From Cellulophaga tyrosinoxydans (lineage in GTDB: Bacteria > Bacteroidota > Bacteroidia > Flavobacteriales > Flavobacteriaceae), in the NCBI RefSeq assembly GCF_900176415.1, contig NZ_FWXO01000003.1, positions 303,359-367,358 on the forward strand: DNA of 64,000 nucleotides. Direction: 5' to 3'. The notes under the pieces were generated by a model. The model saw nothing but the letters and a program-made list of their open reading frames with translations, made no database searches and had not been told where the DNA came from. The translations under genes and the position numbers were made by a program. Shown here piece after piece: positions 43,202-51,847 of the stretch; the stretch's first letter is position 1; every line of letters begins with the position of its first letter.

Positions 43202-43258
43202 TAACTATACCACTTTTTGGTAAGTTATTTCCAATCAGGTAAATATAGCCTAATTTTG
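43202..43258. promoter_or_regulatory. Divergent hxlR/VOC promoter region with candidate operator
   Basis: AACTATACCA and TGGTAAGTT (within 43203-43226) form an imperfect dyad that may be the HxlR operator. The VOC gene has TAATTTTG at 43251-43258, 18 bp before its start. The dyad lies about where a -33 element would be. Confidence 0.4.
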
Positions 43259-43276
43259 CAATCTAAAATATAACTT

Positions 43277-43789
43277 ATGTCAACTATTAAAAATTATCCC
43301 AAATCATTTTCCCATATTGGAATAACCGTACCGAATATAAAAGAAGCCGTAAAATTCTATTCAGAAGTAATGGGCTGGTACATAATTATGGAACCTTCAA
43401 AGGTTAAAAAAGAAAAAGAAACGGCCATTGGCCAAATGTGTATTGACGTATTTGGTGACGATTGGACCGAATTTGAAATTGCGCATTTAGCCACTTCTGA
43501 TGGTATTGGCGTTGAATTATTTTCTTTCCCAAATGGCATTAAAGAAGCTCCAGAATTTAATCCGTTTAATACAGGATTATTTCATTTTTGTGTGCAAGAC
43601 CCAAATATCGAAGAACTGATTGAAAAAATTATTTCCTATGGTGGAAAACAAAGAATGCCTATTAGAGCTTATTACCCAGAGGACAAGCCTTTTAAAATGT
43701 GCTACGTGGAAGATCCCTTTGGTATTGTATTCGAAATTTATACGCATAGTTACGAACTGACGTATTCTTCGGGTGCCTACTCAAAATAA
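43277..43789 (+). CDS. VOC-family (glyoxalase/dioxygenase fold) enzyme
   Basis: A 170-aa protein with two betaalphabetabetabeta modules. It begins with FSHIGITVPNIKEAVKFYSEVMGW (His13), contains GIGVELFSFPN and GLFHFCVQDPNIEELIEKI, and ends CYVEDPFGIVFEIYTH. The His and Glu residues fit the metal site of the VOC fold. Relatives include glyoxalase I-like and dioxygenase enzymes; the substrate is unclear. It is divergent from an HxlR regulator, so it is probably induced by a reactive small molecule. Confidence 0.88.
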   Translation: MSTIKNYPKSFSHIGITVPNIKEAVKFYSEVMGWYIIMEPSKVKKEKETAIGQMCIDVFGDDWTEFEIAHLATSDGIGVELFSFPNGIKEAPEFNPFNTGLFHFCVQDPNIEELIEKIISYGGKQRMPIRAYYPEDKPFKMCYVEDPFGIVFEIYTHSYELTYSSGAYSK

Positions 43790-43911
43790 AAATTAAGTAC
43801 CTAGAGACCGCAATAATTAGATTGTATTACTATTTATTGAGATTACTAGAATTTTTTTATCGCACTGTAACAATTTGCACATGACATAATCTATAAAGAA
43901 AAAAATAAGTC

Positions 43912-45150
43912 ATGAATAAATTAGTTGTAGTGCTTTTTGCTTTTGTATGTTTTATCATGTACCCACAATCAAAAACAGATTATTTAAAAAATAACCGATT
44001 TGATGTAACCTCTGAGACCTTTACATTCCCTGAAACCAATTTTACTATTATTGGTTTTGGCGCTTACCATGGAAGTGCAAAAACATATGAAGCTGAAATT
44101 AATATTCTTAAAAGTTTAAAAGCACAAAGCAACCTAGATTACTATTTTCCAGAAGTAAATTTTAGTCAGGCTTTTTTCTATCAGAAATATTTAGAAACTG
44201 GTGATGAAAACCTGTTAAAAGAACTGGTTTTGGCATTCCAAACTATAGTAAATCAAGAAGGGACAATAGAAACCTTTGAGCATTGGAAAAAACTAAGAGC
44301 GCTAAACCAAGCATATCCAAAAAATCCTATAAAAATTTTAGGATGCGATGTAGTTAGCGAGTACAAATTTCCGATCATGCATATACTACAACTTACAGAA
44401 ACTATTGAAAACTGGCCGTTAAAAGATGAATTAGCAGCTCAAATCCAAGATTCTTCCACTAATCTGAGCACAAATAACGAAGTCGTAAAAAATCTGCTTA
44501 AAAACTTTGTAATAGATTATGAAACCAACAAAACGCAATATGCACCGCAAATAAAGGATACGGTTAGCCTTCATCATATTTTAAAAAATATCCAATACAC
44601 TTTTGAGCGTAAAATACCACGCGAGCAACTAATTTTTGATAATTATGTTACTTTAAAAGAGGTCTATAGCTTAGCGGACAAAAAGCAATTTTTTAAATAT
44701 GGATTTTTTCATATTGAAAAAGAACGCGAAGAAAACTTTCCATCATTCTTTACTAGATTAATTGAAGAAAAGGTTTACCCTAGAGCTAAAATTATTACCG
44801 TAATGGGGTACTTTTCTAAAAGCGAAGTACTTTGGAATAAAGTCTATGACGAGAACGGTGACTATGTAAGTTTTAAAACCGAAAAAGGTTTTGGTATTGG
44901 TGATTATTGGAAGGAATATTTTAAAGGAATTCGTTATTTAAAAAAGAATAAACTATCCGATATGACCTTGTACAAACTGAATAACAACAACACGCCATAC
45001 GCTGTGGGAACGGATTTAATTGAAGTAAAACTGTTTTTAAAAACAAGCAACAGAAAAGTATTAAAAGGGAAAAGCACTACAAATTTTATTGACTACGCAG
45101 TATTAATAGAAAATTCGAAAAACCAAACGCCAATTGAAGAGCTGCGCTAA
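43912..45150 (+). CDS. Secreted protein, possibly erythromycin-esterase-like
   Basis: A 412-aa protein with a Sec signal (VVVLFAFVCFIMYPQS). After it comes FTIIGFGAYHGSAKTYEAEINILKSL, which recalls the GEAxHG motif and following helix of the erythromycin esterase/EreA-like clan, here with GFGAYHG. PEVNFSQAFFYQKYL and ILGCDVVSEYKFP continue that resemblance. The C-terminal third (KYGFFHIEKEREENFPSF, AKIITVMGYFSK) could supply the second His/Glu. The match is weak; it may be a distant hydrolase with another substrate. It has no operon partner. Confidence 0.5.
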   Translation: MNKLVVVLFAFVCFIMYPQSKTDYLKNNRFDVTSETFTFPETNFTIIGFGAYHGSAKTYEAEINILKSLKAQSNLDYYFPEVNFSQAFFYQKYLETGDENLLKELVLAFQTIVNQEGTIETFEHWKKLRALNQAYPKNPIKILGCDVVSEYKFPIMHILQLTETIENWPLKDELAAQIQDSSTNLSTNNEVVKNLLKNFVIDYETNKTQYAPQIKDTVSLHHILKNIQYTFERKIPREQLIFDNYVTLKEVYSLADKKQFFKYGFFHIEKEREENFPSFFTRLIEEKVYPRAKIITVMGYFSKSEVLWNKVYDENGDYVSFKTEKGFGIGDYWKEYFKGIRYLKKNKLSDMTLYKLNNNNTPYAVGTDLIEVKLFLKTSNRKVLKGKSTTNFIDYAVLIENSKNQTPIEELR

Positions 45151-45282
45151 TGTAATTAGTGCGGTAGCACAAGGAGTTATTTTAAAACCAAGTGGAGCTC
45201 TTATTTATTAGGGCAAATCATTGCTATTAAAAGCAGGAAGTGGTCTAAAGAAAAAAGTGTAATTTCATAGTAAAAAAGTTTT

Positions 45283-45681
45283 ATGACCTATTCTAGTGCT
45301 GCAAGTTCCGTATCAAAAACAAGTGCCACAATACAAATTAAACAATCGGCTATAGATTTTGGAATCATACCTGCCACTGAATCTAGCTTACCAAATCCTG
45401 CCGAGCTATTTTTAGGATCACTATGTGCCTGTATTTTAAAAAATGTAGAACGCTTTTCTACTTTTATGAATTTTACCTATACCCATGCAGAAATTGTGGT
45501 TAATGCTACGCGTTTAGAAAAACCACCTCGCATGGACAATATTGAATATGTGCTAAAAATTTATAGTCCAGACAAAAACATCAATCTAGAACTGCTCAAA
45601 AAAAATATTGAAAAACACGGTACTATTTACAATACGGTAAAAGAAGTTTGCACCATCACAGGTACTATTACTATTGTTTAA
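45283..45681 (+). CDS. OsmC-family protein
   Basis: A 132-aa protein of the OsmC/Ohr fold. It shows NPAELFLGSLCACILKNVERF (Cys48, Cys50) and a late EVCTITG (Cys123), the positions of the reactive cysteines that reduce organic peroxides in this family. The N-terminus is short compared with classical OsmC. It is probably an antioxidant enzyme, but some family members have unknown roles. It stands 43 bp before the HipA-like gene. Confidence 0.88.
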   Translation: MTYSSAASSVSKTSATIQIKQSAIDFGIIPATESSLPNPAELFLGSLCACILKNVERFSTFMNFTYTHAEIVVNATRLEKPPRMDNIEYVLKIYSPDKNINLELLKKNIEKHGTIYNTVKEVCTITGTITIV

Positions 45682-45723
45682 GAATACTAAACAAGCTACC
45701 GGAGTTTTTTTAACTTAGCGCTT

Positions 45724-46503
45724 ATGAATAAGATTGATATTCGGACCGTAAATGTGGTGCAGTATATAAAACCACTGCGTGAAGGTGGCTCCATGCCTGC
45801 TATTGTTAAAGCAGATGATGGTTTTTTATATGTATTAAAATTTCGAGGTGCAGGGCAAGGTAAAAAAGCACTGATTGCTGAACTTTTAGGAGGAGAATTA
45901 GCGCGTGCAATAGGCTTAAAAATGCCCGAATTGGTTTTTATGAACCTTGATGATACGTTTAGTAAAACCGAACCAGACGAGGAAATTCAAGATTTACTAA
46001 AATTTAGTGTAGGCCTTAATTTGGGTTTACACTTTCTCTCAAGTGCCATAACTTACGATCCATTGGTGTCTAAAATTGATGCGCTAACCGCATCTAAAGT
46101 GGTGGTGTTAGACAGTATAATGAGCAATATAGATCGTACGGCAAAAAACACCAACTTACTCGATTGGAATAATGAACTTTGGGTAATTGACAATGGCGCT
46201 AGTTTTTATTTTCATCATAATTGGAGCACTTATAAAAATCATTTAACCAGAACATTTCCGCTTATTAAAGACCACGTACTTTTAGATAAGGCAACACAAT
46301 TAAACGAAGCATCAAAACAAATACAAGCTGCCTTAACCGAGGAAAAAATAGCGGAGATTATTGCATTAATCCCCGAAGAGTGGTTGCAAAATGATACTGA
46401 TGACTTGTCGCCTGCGCAAATGCGAGCAGCTTATTTGGAATATCTAAAGGCGAAACTTGCGATGATAGATTCACTAGTAAAAGAAGCGGAAGATGCAAGA
46501 TAG
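45724..46503 (+). CDS. HipA-like kinase-fold protein (HipA_2 type)
   Basis: A 259-aa protein of the HipA family kinase group without the HipA N-terminal domain. MPAIVKADDGFLYVLKFRGAGQGKKALIAELLGGELARAIGL holds the ATP-binding Lys (KF), and VLDSIMSNIDRTAKNTNLL with WVIDNGASF gives the catalytic loop Asp and the Mg2+ Asp. There is no HipB-like gene nearby. It overlaps by 11 bp with the DUF3037 gene, a pairing seen widely in bacteria. The biological task of the pair is not known. It is unlikely to be a classical persistence toxin. Confidence 0.88.
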   Translation: MNKIDIRTVNVVQYIKPLREGGSMPAIVKADDGFLYVLKFRGAGQGKKALIAELLGGELARAIGLKMPELVFMNLDDTFSKTEPDEEIQDLLKFSVGLNLGLHFLSSAITYDPLVSKIDALTASKVVVLDSIMSNIDRTAKNTNLLDWNNELWVIDNGASFYFHHNWSTYKNHLTRTFPLIKDHVLLDKATQLNEASKQIQAALTEEKIAEIIALIPEEWLQNDTDDLSPAQMRAAYLEYLKAKLAMIDSLVKEAEDAR

Positions 46504-46876
46504 AGTCAAATACGAATACGCCATAATAAGACTTGTGCCAAAAGTGGAGCGTGAGGAATTTTTTAATGTTGGGGTGATTTTGTTTTCCAGACCTAAAAAA
46601 TTCTTAGGCATGAAATTTCATATTGATGTTGATAAATTACGAAGTTTTTGTTGCGAGAAAGAATTAGATGATTTGAATGAATATTTAAAGGGTTGGGAAA
46701 TGGTGTGCAAAGGCGAACCTTTTGGTGGCGCCATCGGAAAACTAGAAGCTGTTGACCGATTCAGATGGTTAACCGCATCGCGCAGCACCATAATACAAAG
46801 TTCCATAACCCATTCTGGATTGTGCCTAGAGCCTGAAAAAGAACTCGAAGCTATTTTTAAAGCCTGTGTTTTATAA
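46493..46876 (+). CDS. DUF3037 protein, partner of HipA-like kinase
   Basis: A 127-aa protein with the DUF3037 pattern: YEYAIIRLVPKVEREEFFNVGVILFSRPKKFLG at the start, then CEKELDDLNEYLKGWEMVCKG and the end RFRWLTASRSTIIQSSITHSGLCLEPEKELE. The conserved Arg/Ser residues in the last part suggest nucleic-acid or phosphate binding, but function is unknown. It starts inside the last codons of the HipA-like gene (11-bp overlap), so the proteins should be made together. After it comes repeat block 4. Confidence 0.9.
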   Translation: MQDRVKYEYAIIRLVPKVEREEFFNVGVILFSRPKKFLGMKFHIDVDKLRSFCCEKELDDLNEYLKGWEMVCKGEPFGGAIGKLEAVDRFRWLTASRSTIIQSSITHSGLCLEPEKELEAIFKACVL

Positions 46877-46931
46877 GTTCTAAAAGTGTGCTTAACGGCT
46901 TCGCTACATGAAGAGCATTACAAAACTACAA

Positions 46932-47058
46932 TGTCAGTTCGAGTGATTTTCGCAACGAAATGAAGAAAAAAGCATAAAGAACCATTAGGAACACGAAACA
47001 CTTCTCGATACAAATTATTGCTCCGCTATCGCTCCAAAATAATTCACTCGAAGTGACA
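46932..47058. repeat. Repeat block 4: one left half-unit plus one right half (minimal element)
   Basis: This single-copy element has the left end TGTCAGTTCGAGTG at 46932 and the right end CACTCGAAGTGACA closing at 47058 (127 bp). It shows the minimal form of the family seen in blocks 1-3, nearly 10 kb away. No nuclease gene lies next to it. Confidence 0.9.
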
Positions 47059-47319
47059 ACACGTTTTCAAATTAACTGCAATATCAGTGCAAGTGCCGGT
47101 TGTGTAACGCATAGAAAAGAGTCCCTAGATTTTATAATCGTATTATATTTTTTGATGCTATATGCCTCCTTTAGTTAATAGCCATGTTCGGAAATTACAT
47201 TCGCTATTTTATTATGAATACCGTTTACACGTAAAGAATCATTACACAGCGCAACCACGATGTCGAATTCACCACTAATTATATCCTTTAATTTATCTTA
47301 AATCTTTATATACCTCAAA
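47059..47319 (-). pseudogene. Gap with a probable gene remnant (47175-47297)
   Basis: On the minus strand 47175-47297 reads as about 41 codons of protein-like sequence (DKLKDIISGEFDIVVA, then LCNDSLRVNGIHNKIANV, ending EHGY stop). A stop codon lies just upstream and no start codon is present. It looks like the C-terminal end of a lost gene. Block 4 ends 117 bp away, so repeat insertion or recombination may have caused the loss. The parent family is not recognised. Confidence 0.35.
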
Positions 47320-47922
47320 CTACAAATATTTTTTTGCTTTTAAAAAACGTACCATTTTAGGGTGAATTTCAAATCGCCTAAGTTTTCGTATAGGTTTGGT
47401 CTTAGCTCCCATTTTCACTAGGTATTCCACCATTTCAGTATCATTCATTTCCACTGCTGCACAAATAGGGGTTTTATCATATACCAAAGAATTAGAACCC
47501 GATTTAATTTCCACATCAGCACCCGCTTCCAGTAGCTTTGCAACTATTTCTCTATTCCCAGTGGCTACTGCAACTTCTAAAATACTTTTGCCTGCACCAG
47601 ATACCATATTTACTTTTGCGCCCAATGAAATCAGGTAATCTACCATGTGAAAATTTTTATCTTTACAGGCCACCTCCAACGGAAACCTTTCAAATAAAGA
47701 GTCGCTATCAGAAAAATTTAGATCGGCACCATGACTCAAAAGGAGCTCCAAGAGTACTAGGTTGTTTCTTAATACGGCTACAGAAAGTGGTGATCCAGAA
47801 ATATAACAGAAATTGGGTGACACTCCTTTCTCTAAAATCTCTATTACCAACTCTTCATTACCCGATAGACAAGCTATTTCAAGGTCTTTCTGTAGTTGGT
47901 TGGGCTCATTTTGCTTGTTCAT
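47320..47922 (-). CDS. Cytosolic ankyrin-repeat protein
   Basis: A 200-aa protein without signal peptide, made of about five ankyrin repeats: DLEIACLSGNEELVIEILEKGV, GSPLSVAVLRNNLVLLELLLSHGAD, PLEVACKDKNFHMVDYLISLGAK, SILEVAVATGNREIVAKLLEAGAD and TPICAAVEMNDTEMVEYLVKMGAK. The end is basic (KPIRKLRRFEIHPKMVRFLKAKKYL). It is a protein-binding scaffold; no partner known. A gene remnant follows 22 bp downstream of its stop. Confidence 0.88.
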   Translation of the reverse strand: MNKQNEPNQLQKDLEIACLSGNEELVIEILEKGVSPNFCYISGSPLSVAVLRNNLVLLELLLSHGADLNFSDSDSLFERFPLEVACKDKNFHMVDYLISLGAKVNMVSGAGKSILEVAVATGNREIVAKLLEAGADVEIKSGSNSLVYDKTPICAAVEMNDTEMVEYLVKMGAKTKPIRKLRRFEIHPKMVRFLKAKKYL

Positions 47923-47978
47923 ACTATAACCTTAAAATTTTATTTACGAAACAGAAAATCAAACACATGACTCACAAC

Positions 47979-48854
47979 CTACTCTACAATAATTGCTGTA
48001 TGAGCCGTTAGTTTGGCATCACTATTTTTATCCCAAATAGTCACATGAAAATTCACAGGATTCTTAAGTCTGCCTTTGTTTATTACTAATTGTGCTCCTA
48101 CACCTGCTTTAATTTCATCCTCACTAATTGGCCTTCCATTAAAAGCATCCTCCATATTTAAAATTACCGTATCGGCAGCATCAACAACCCTAATTTTAAG
48201 TCCTAAGGATACATTTCCATTGGTGGATTTATAACCATAAAGATCTTGAAAATCCATTAATATTTTTTCGTCAAACGCAATTTTACCATTAGTGATGATA
48301 TTATTTTTAGATAATGACATTAAGTAACCTTCTTTAAAGTCTAGACCTTTTTTTTCTACCTTAATTAACGGATCATGAAGCACATCAAATTTTAATTCTG
48401 AACTAAATTTTCCATCTCCTTTTTTATCAGTGATGCTATAATACATAGTATAGTCTTCACCGGAATAAATGGGTCTGGCAAGAATCATATTCCCGGTTAA
48501 AGTTTTTAATGAAGCATCAAAACCTGAGTCTGCTTTAAGCAAATCTGGTTCGTACATTATGGTATCTCCTTTTTTAGAAACCAAAACTACTTGCATCATA
48601 GGAAAATAAGTGTTATTCTCTGTAACAAATCCATCCATGTTCTCAAAATTGGTAATAATATCTTGTCCGTAATAAAACGCATTATCACTAACTTTTTCAT
48701 TATTAATAGTTACATAAACATGCTCTGCAGACAAGCCGTCTCCTTTAGTGGTTATTCCTAATATTAAATCTTTACTCGCCGACTTACTAAAATTACAAGA
48801 AGTAATTCCAGAAAAAATAATCCCTACTAAAAGTGCCCTTTTACCTAATTTCAT
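47979..48854 (-). CDS. Putative lipoprotein, partner of secreted TPR-like protein
   Basis: I start at 48854 (291 aa), 10 bp after the upstream stop, giving MKLGKRALLVGIIFSG and the lipobox ITSC (Cys20); longer starts at 48875 or 48920 run into the upstream gene. The rest is beta-rich with LILGITTKGDGLSAEHVYVTINN, TMYYSITDKKGDGKFSSELKF and VNFHVTIWDKNSDAKLTAHT. No known family is certain. It is expressed with the TPR-like secreted protein at 48865. It probably sits in the outer membrane facing the periplasm. Confidence 0.7.
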   Translation of the reverse strand: MKLGKRALLVGIIFSGITSCNFSKSASKDLILGITTKGDGLSAEHVYVTINNEKVSDNAFYYGQDIITNFENMDGFVTENNTYFPMMQVVLVSKKGDTIMYEPDLLKADSGFDASLKTLTGNMILARPIYSGEDYTMYYSITDKKGDGKFSSELKFDVLHDPLIKVEKKGLDFKEGYLMSLSKNNIITNGKIAFDEKILMDFQDLYGYKSTNGNVSLGLKIRVVDAADTVILNMEDAFNGRPISEDEIKAGVGAQLVINKGRLKNPVNFHVTIWDKNSDAKLTAHTAIIVE

Positions 48855-48864
48855 AATTAATTTT

Positions 48865-49494
48865 TTATTTTTCATAATAACTAACATATAACCCAGCCAT
48901 TTTTTGATAGTAATCGGCATCTTTGGTTACAGATTGCGCAAATTTTTTAAAAAGCACATATATTTTTTGATATTTTTCTTCTGTGGTATTATAGGTATAA
49001 GCCCCTGTTAATAAATACTGATTAGCAGCTACCATCCAATCTTCTCCACCTTCTGGTAATTCTAAGCCTTTTTCTAAATAAGGTTCAGATAAAAAATATT
49101 TGCCTTGTTGGTTGTACAATAAACCCAACATAATATTTGCCCTGCCGTGGCAATCACAATCCCTAATAGCATCACGATACGCCTCTTCGGATTCTGCTGC
49201 GATTTTTTTACCTGCATCTGATAATTCTTTTTCGGTTGCGGTTGCTAATCCAGGTTGTAACACCGCGGTTAAAATGCGACCATAATCAAAAACTCTATTT
49301 GGATCATCCGGATTGACCACCACATCATTATACTCTGCATCCAGTTTTTGTAATTGCGATATATCAATTTCATTATGCTCCTTAGCTTCAGCAATCCAGC
49401 CATCGAGCGTAGTTTTATCAGTTGGTTTGTATTGCAATTGTGCGTTGGCAAATACGGCAGAGAATAGTGCTAAAAAAAATAATTTTTTAAACAT
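48865..49494 (-). CDS. Secreted TPR-like protein
   Basis: A 209-aa protein with signal peptide (FFLALFSAVFANAQ). The rest is helical, with tetratricopeptide-like segments around residues 110-205: RANIMLGLLYNQQGKYFLSEPYLEKGLELP and AANQYLLTGAYTYNTTEEKYQKIYVLFKKF, then YYQKMAGLYVSYYEK. A CDCHGR motif (about 109-114) is conspicuous and could bind metal or heme-like ligand. It heads a two-gene operon with the lipoprotein that follows. The promoter region holds a CCCTGTTTTCAGGG palindrome. Confidence 0.7.
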   Translation of the reverse strand: MFKKLFFLALFSAVFANAQLQYKPTDKTTLDGWIAEAKEHNEIDISQLQKLDAEYNDVVVNPDDPNRVFDYGRILTAVLQPGLATATEKELSDAGKKIAAESEEAYRDAIRDCDCHGRANIMLGLLYNQQGKYFLSEPYLEKGLELPEGGEDWMVAANQYLLTGAYTYNTTEEKYQKIYVLFKKFAQSVTKDADYYQKMAGLYVSYYEK

Positions 49495-49551
49495 TTTTGC
49501 TTTATTTAAATATCATATTGTAAAACTACTACTACTCGAGATACTACAGCT

Positions 49552-49565
49552 CCCTGTTTTCAGGG
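49552..49565. promoter_or_regulatory. Palindrome CCCTGTTTTCAGGG upstream of secreted TPR-like gene
   Basis: A dyad with 5-bp arms. The same 13 bases occur at 53494-53506, upstream of the zinc-ribbon operon. It lies 57 bp before the start codon at 49494 and 14 bp from the stop of the neighbouring sterol-desaturase-like gene. It may be a shared regulator site. Confidence 0.4.
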
Positions 49566-49578
49566 AATATTGCTACTA

Positions 49579-50721
49579 TTATCGCCCACTCTTTTCTTCA
49601 GGCAATAAATCATTCTTAAATGGATTTTTAATAAACGGATAGGTAAATTGTTTCATGAATCCCTTCGGAAAAGATGCATCTACAAGTCCTGTACCTTCTG
49701 GCCATTCATTGCCCGGTAAGTAGTATGTGCCAAATAGTTTGTCTATAAAAGGAAAAACAACAGCAAAGTTATTGCCGTAATGTTCAGGTTCTTTGCAATG
49801 GTGCCAATGGTGATATTGTGGTGTGGTGATTACATACTTTAATAATCCAAAATTAAGCCTAGTGTTGGCATGTATAAATACCGCATGAATAGCAATAAAA
49901 ACTATATATACATTAAAAGTTAGGGTTGAAAAACCTAATATGTATAATGGCAAATAAGACATGCTACGAGTAAAAAATATATCTATAAAATGGGTTCGCG
50001 AACCGGCAAGCCAATCCATATTTTCTGTTGAATGATGGATGGAGTGAAAACGCCATAAAAAATAGTGCGAATGAAAAATACGATGTGCCGCATATTGAAA
50101 TAAATCTGTTACCACCAACGCTATAAAAAGCTCAATTACAAATGGCAAATCATTCACCCACTGTTGAACACCATCTAAATTCATCCAACCAAAAAAAGCA
50201 ACGGCCGGTTTTTTTGTTAATACCCCAAATAGTTGAATTGCCAAGTGACTAATACCAAAATAAATAAGATCTGTTTTCCACTCCGGATGAAATTTAGATT
50301 GCAATTTATTTTTAGGAAAAACCAATTCAATAGGGACAAAAATAAGAACCATTACCAGTAAATCTAATATAAGCCAATCCAAACCCAAACTCCAATTCGT
50401 TTTTTCTACTGCTCTACCTTCCACAGTCATACCTCCCAATAGCACCGACAAAGCACCCAGCACTACCCCGACTACGGCATACTTTTTATTCTTGGCTAAC
50501 AGAATACTCAATAAAGCAAAAAGAAACGTTGAGATAATGCCGCCTAATATTAAGTTTTCTGCCATAGCAGCAGTATACACTTCTCTAAATTCTGGTGTGG
50601 TAAATTGCTCTGGAAACTTAAAACACAAGATACTGGCTAATGACGATACCCCAAGAAAAATGGATATTGCACCGCTAATTCTACCTTCTCCAATACGCAT
50701 TCGGTTATTTTCTGATTTCAT
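49579..50721 (-). CDS. Sterol desaturase/fatty acid hydroxylase-family membrane protein
   Basis: A 380-aa membrane protein. The N-terminal half (1-170) has about four helices. The C-terminal half has the three His clusters of the family: AAHRIFHSHY, FHSIHHSTENMDW and, later, HHWHHCKEPEHYGNNF, plus HANTRLNF. They bind a di-iron centre that hydroxylates or desaturates lipids or carotenoids. The WLAGSRTHF segment is common in bacterial members. The substrate is unknown. It stands alone on its strand, 130 bp from the SPFH gene. Confidence 0.9.
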   Translation of the reverse strand: MKSENNRMRIGEGRISGAISIFLGVSSLASILCFKFPEQFTTPEFREVYTAAMAENLILGGIISTFLFALLSILLAKNKKYAVVGVVLGALSVLLGGMTVEGRAVEKTNWSLGLDWLILDLLVMVLIFVPIELVFPKNKLQSKFHPEWKTDLIYFGISHLAIQLFGVLTKKPAVAFFGWMNLDGVQQWVNDLPFVIELFIALVVTDLFQYAAHRIFHSHYFLWRFHSIHHSTENMDWLAGSRTHFIDIFFTRSMSYLPLYILGFSTLTFNVYIVFIAIHAVFIHANTRLNFGLLKYVITTPQYHHWHHCKEPEHYGNNFAVVFPFIDKLFGTYYLPGNEWPEGTGLVDASFPKGFMKQFTYPFIKNPFKNDLLPEEKSGR

Positions 50722-50851
50722 ATGATTTCTTCGGTTGGTTTATTTGAGTATCAAAGTTGTAAATAGTTCTTTTATTGTCAGGCCAAAACCAAAATGAAAA
50801 GGACTTAAAAAAATAGATTTGTAACCCTCTTAAAGGAATTTCCTTTTTATT

Positions 50852-51835
50852 TTAAAGCAAATCTAAAAGTTGTTGTTTTTTGGTTTGATATTCTGATTCT
50901 GAAATTAAATCGTCTTCGAATAACGCTTTCAAATCTTTTAGTTTTGATCTTACATCGTTAGATGGCGTATGGCTTGCTGCGTTACTTTGCTGCATAGTTT
51001 TTCCCATTTCCATACCCGCAAACATACCCATACTTGCTCCAGCCATACCTTCGTTTTTGGCAGCATCGCGCATGGCTTTTAGTTTTTGTAATTCAGCAAA
51101 ATCTACCCCTGCAATATTCGCAGATTTTACATCGGCTTGTACATCACTAATTTCTCCTATTCTTTTATTGGTTTCTGGATCAAAAGAAGAACCTTCGATT
51201 CTAAAATCTGTTAATTCAAAACCTAGTTTTTGAAAAATAGCAACAGTTTTTACTTGTGCTTCTGCAGCGATTGTTTCTATATGGCTATCTATTTCGGCAT
51301 ACGAAAATTTAGCATTTGCCAAATATGACGATATAGGTTGGGTTATTCTTGACAGGAATATTTCTTGTAATTGATCTACAAAATAATCTAATTGACCCGC
51401 CATTATGTTTACAAAAAACTCTTTGGCATTTGAAATTCGTAAAGAATAATTACCATAAGCTCTGAGCTGCACTGGAAAACCATACACAGGATCTGTATAT
51501 GTAATAGGAATTCTGGTTCCCCAACGAATATTCAACATTTCAGATGTTCTATAAAACCAAATACCAGTTTTATGCTCACTTTCAAAAGCATTCATAAACT
51601 TTTTTAAGGTGGTAAAAAAAGGCTTATTTGCCGTTTCTAAATCATACAACCCTTCTTCTTCAAACACCCCTTCAATTTTGCCTTCATAGGTAAAAATACA
51701 ACCTTGTCCTGGTTGTAGAATTAATTTAGAAGCATTTTTTAATTCGTCGCCACGATCTATAAATTTGTAAAATAATTGATATTCTTTGGGGTTTTCCCAT
51801 TGCAATACCGAACGCATTTGATTTTTTAAATTCAT
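50852..51835 (-). CDS. SPFH-domain protein with C-terminal SHOCT motif (YdjI-like)
   Basis: A 327-aa soluble protein. The SPFH/band-7-like domain (about 30-230) includes LILQPGQGCIFTYEGKIEGVF, VQLRAYGNYSLRI and AEAQVKTVAIFQKLGFELTDFRIEGSSFDPETNKRI. A Met/Gly/Ala-rich linker (about 255-290) with MAGASMGMFAGMEMGK follows, and the C-terminal SHOCT motif (about 298-327, KLKDLKALFEDDLISESEYQTKKQQLLDLL). Related proteins (YdjI/virion-core-like) work at membranes under envelope stress. It is the last gene of a four-gene operon with two zinc-ribbon proteins. Confidence 0.88.
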   Translation of the reverse strand: MNLKNQMRSVLQWENPKEYQLFYKFIDRGDELKNASKLILQPGQGCIFTYEGKIEGVFEEEGLYDLETANKPFFTTLKKFMNAFESEHKTGIWFYRTSEMLNIRWGTRIPITYTDPVYGFPVQLRAYGNYSLRISNAKEFFVNIMAGQLDYFVDQLQEIFLSRITQPISSYLANAKFSYAEIDSHIETIAAEAQVKTVAIFQKLGFELTDFRIEGSSFDPETNKRIGEISDVQADVKSANIAGVDFAELQKLKAMRDAAKNEGMAGASMGMFAGMEMGKTMQQSNAASHTPSNDVRSKLKDLKALFEDDLISESEYQTKKQQLLDLL

Positions 51836-51847
51836 AATTCTGCTTTT

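Noticed and set aside
45151..45282. Possible short coding remnant after the erythromycin-esterase-like gene
   Set aside because: One frame reads VAQGVILKPSGALIY before a stop, but it is too short and resembles no family.
45724..46503. HipA-type persistence toxin
   Set aside because: No hipB-like antitoxin gene is adjacent and the N-terminal HipA domain is absent. The DUF3037 pairing points to another function.
50832..50846. AAAGGAATTTCCTTT as a terminator of the SPFH operon
   Set aside because: It lies just after the stop codon, but the loop is only one base, or the stem only five; too weak to list.
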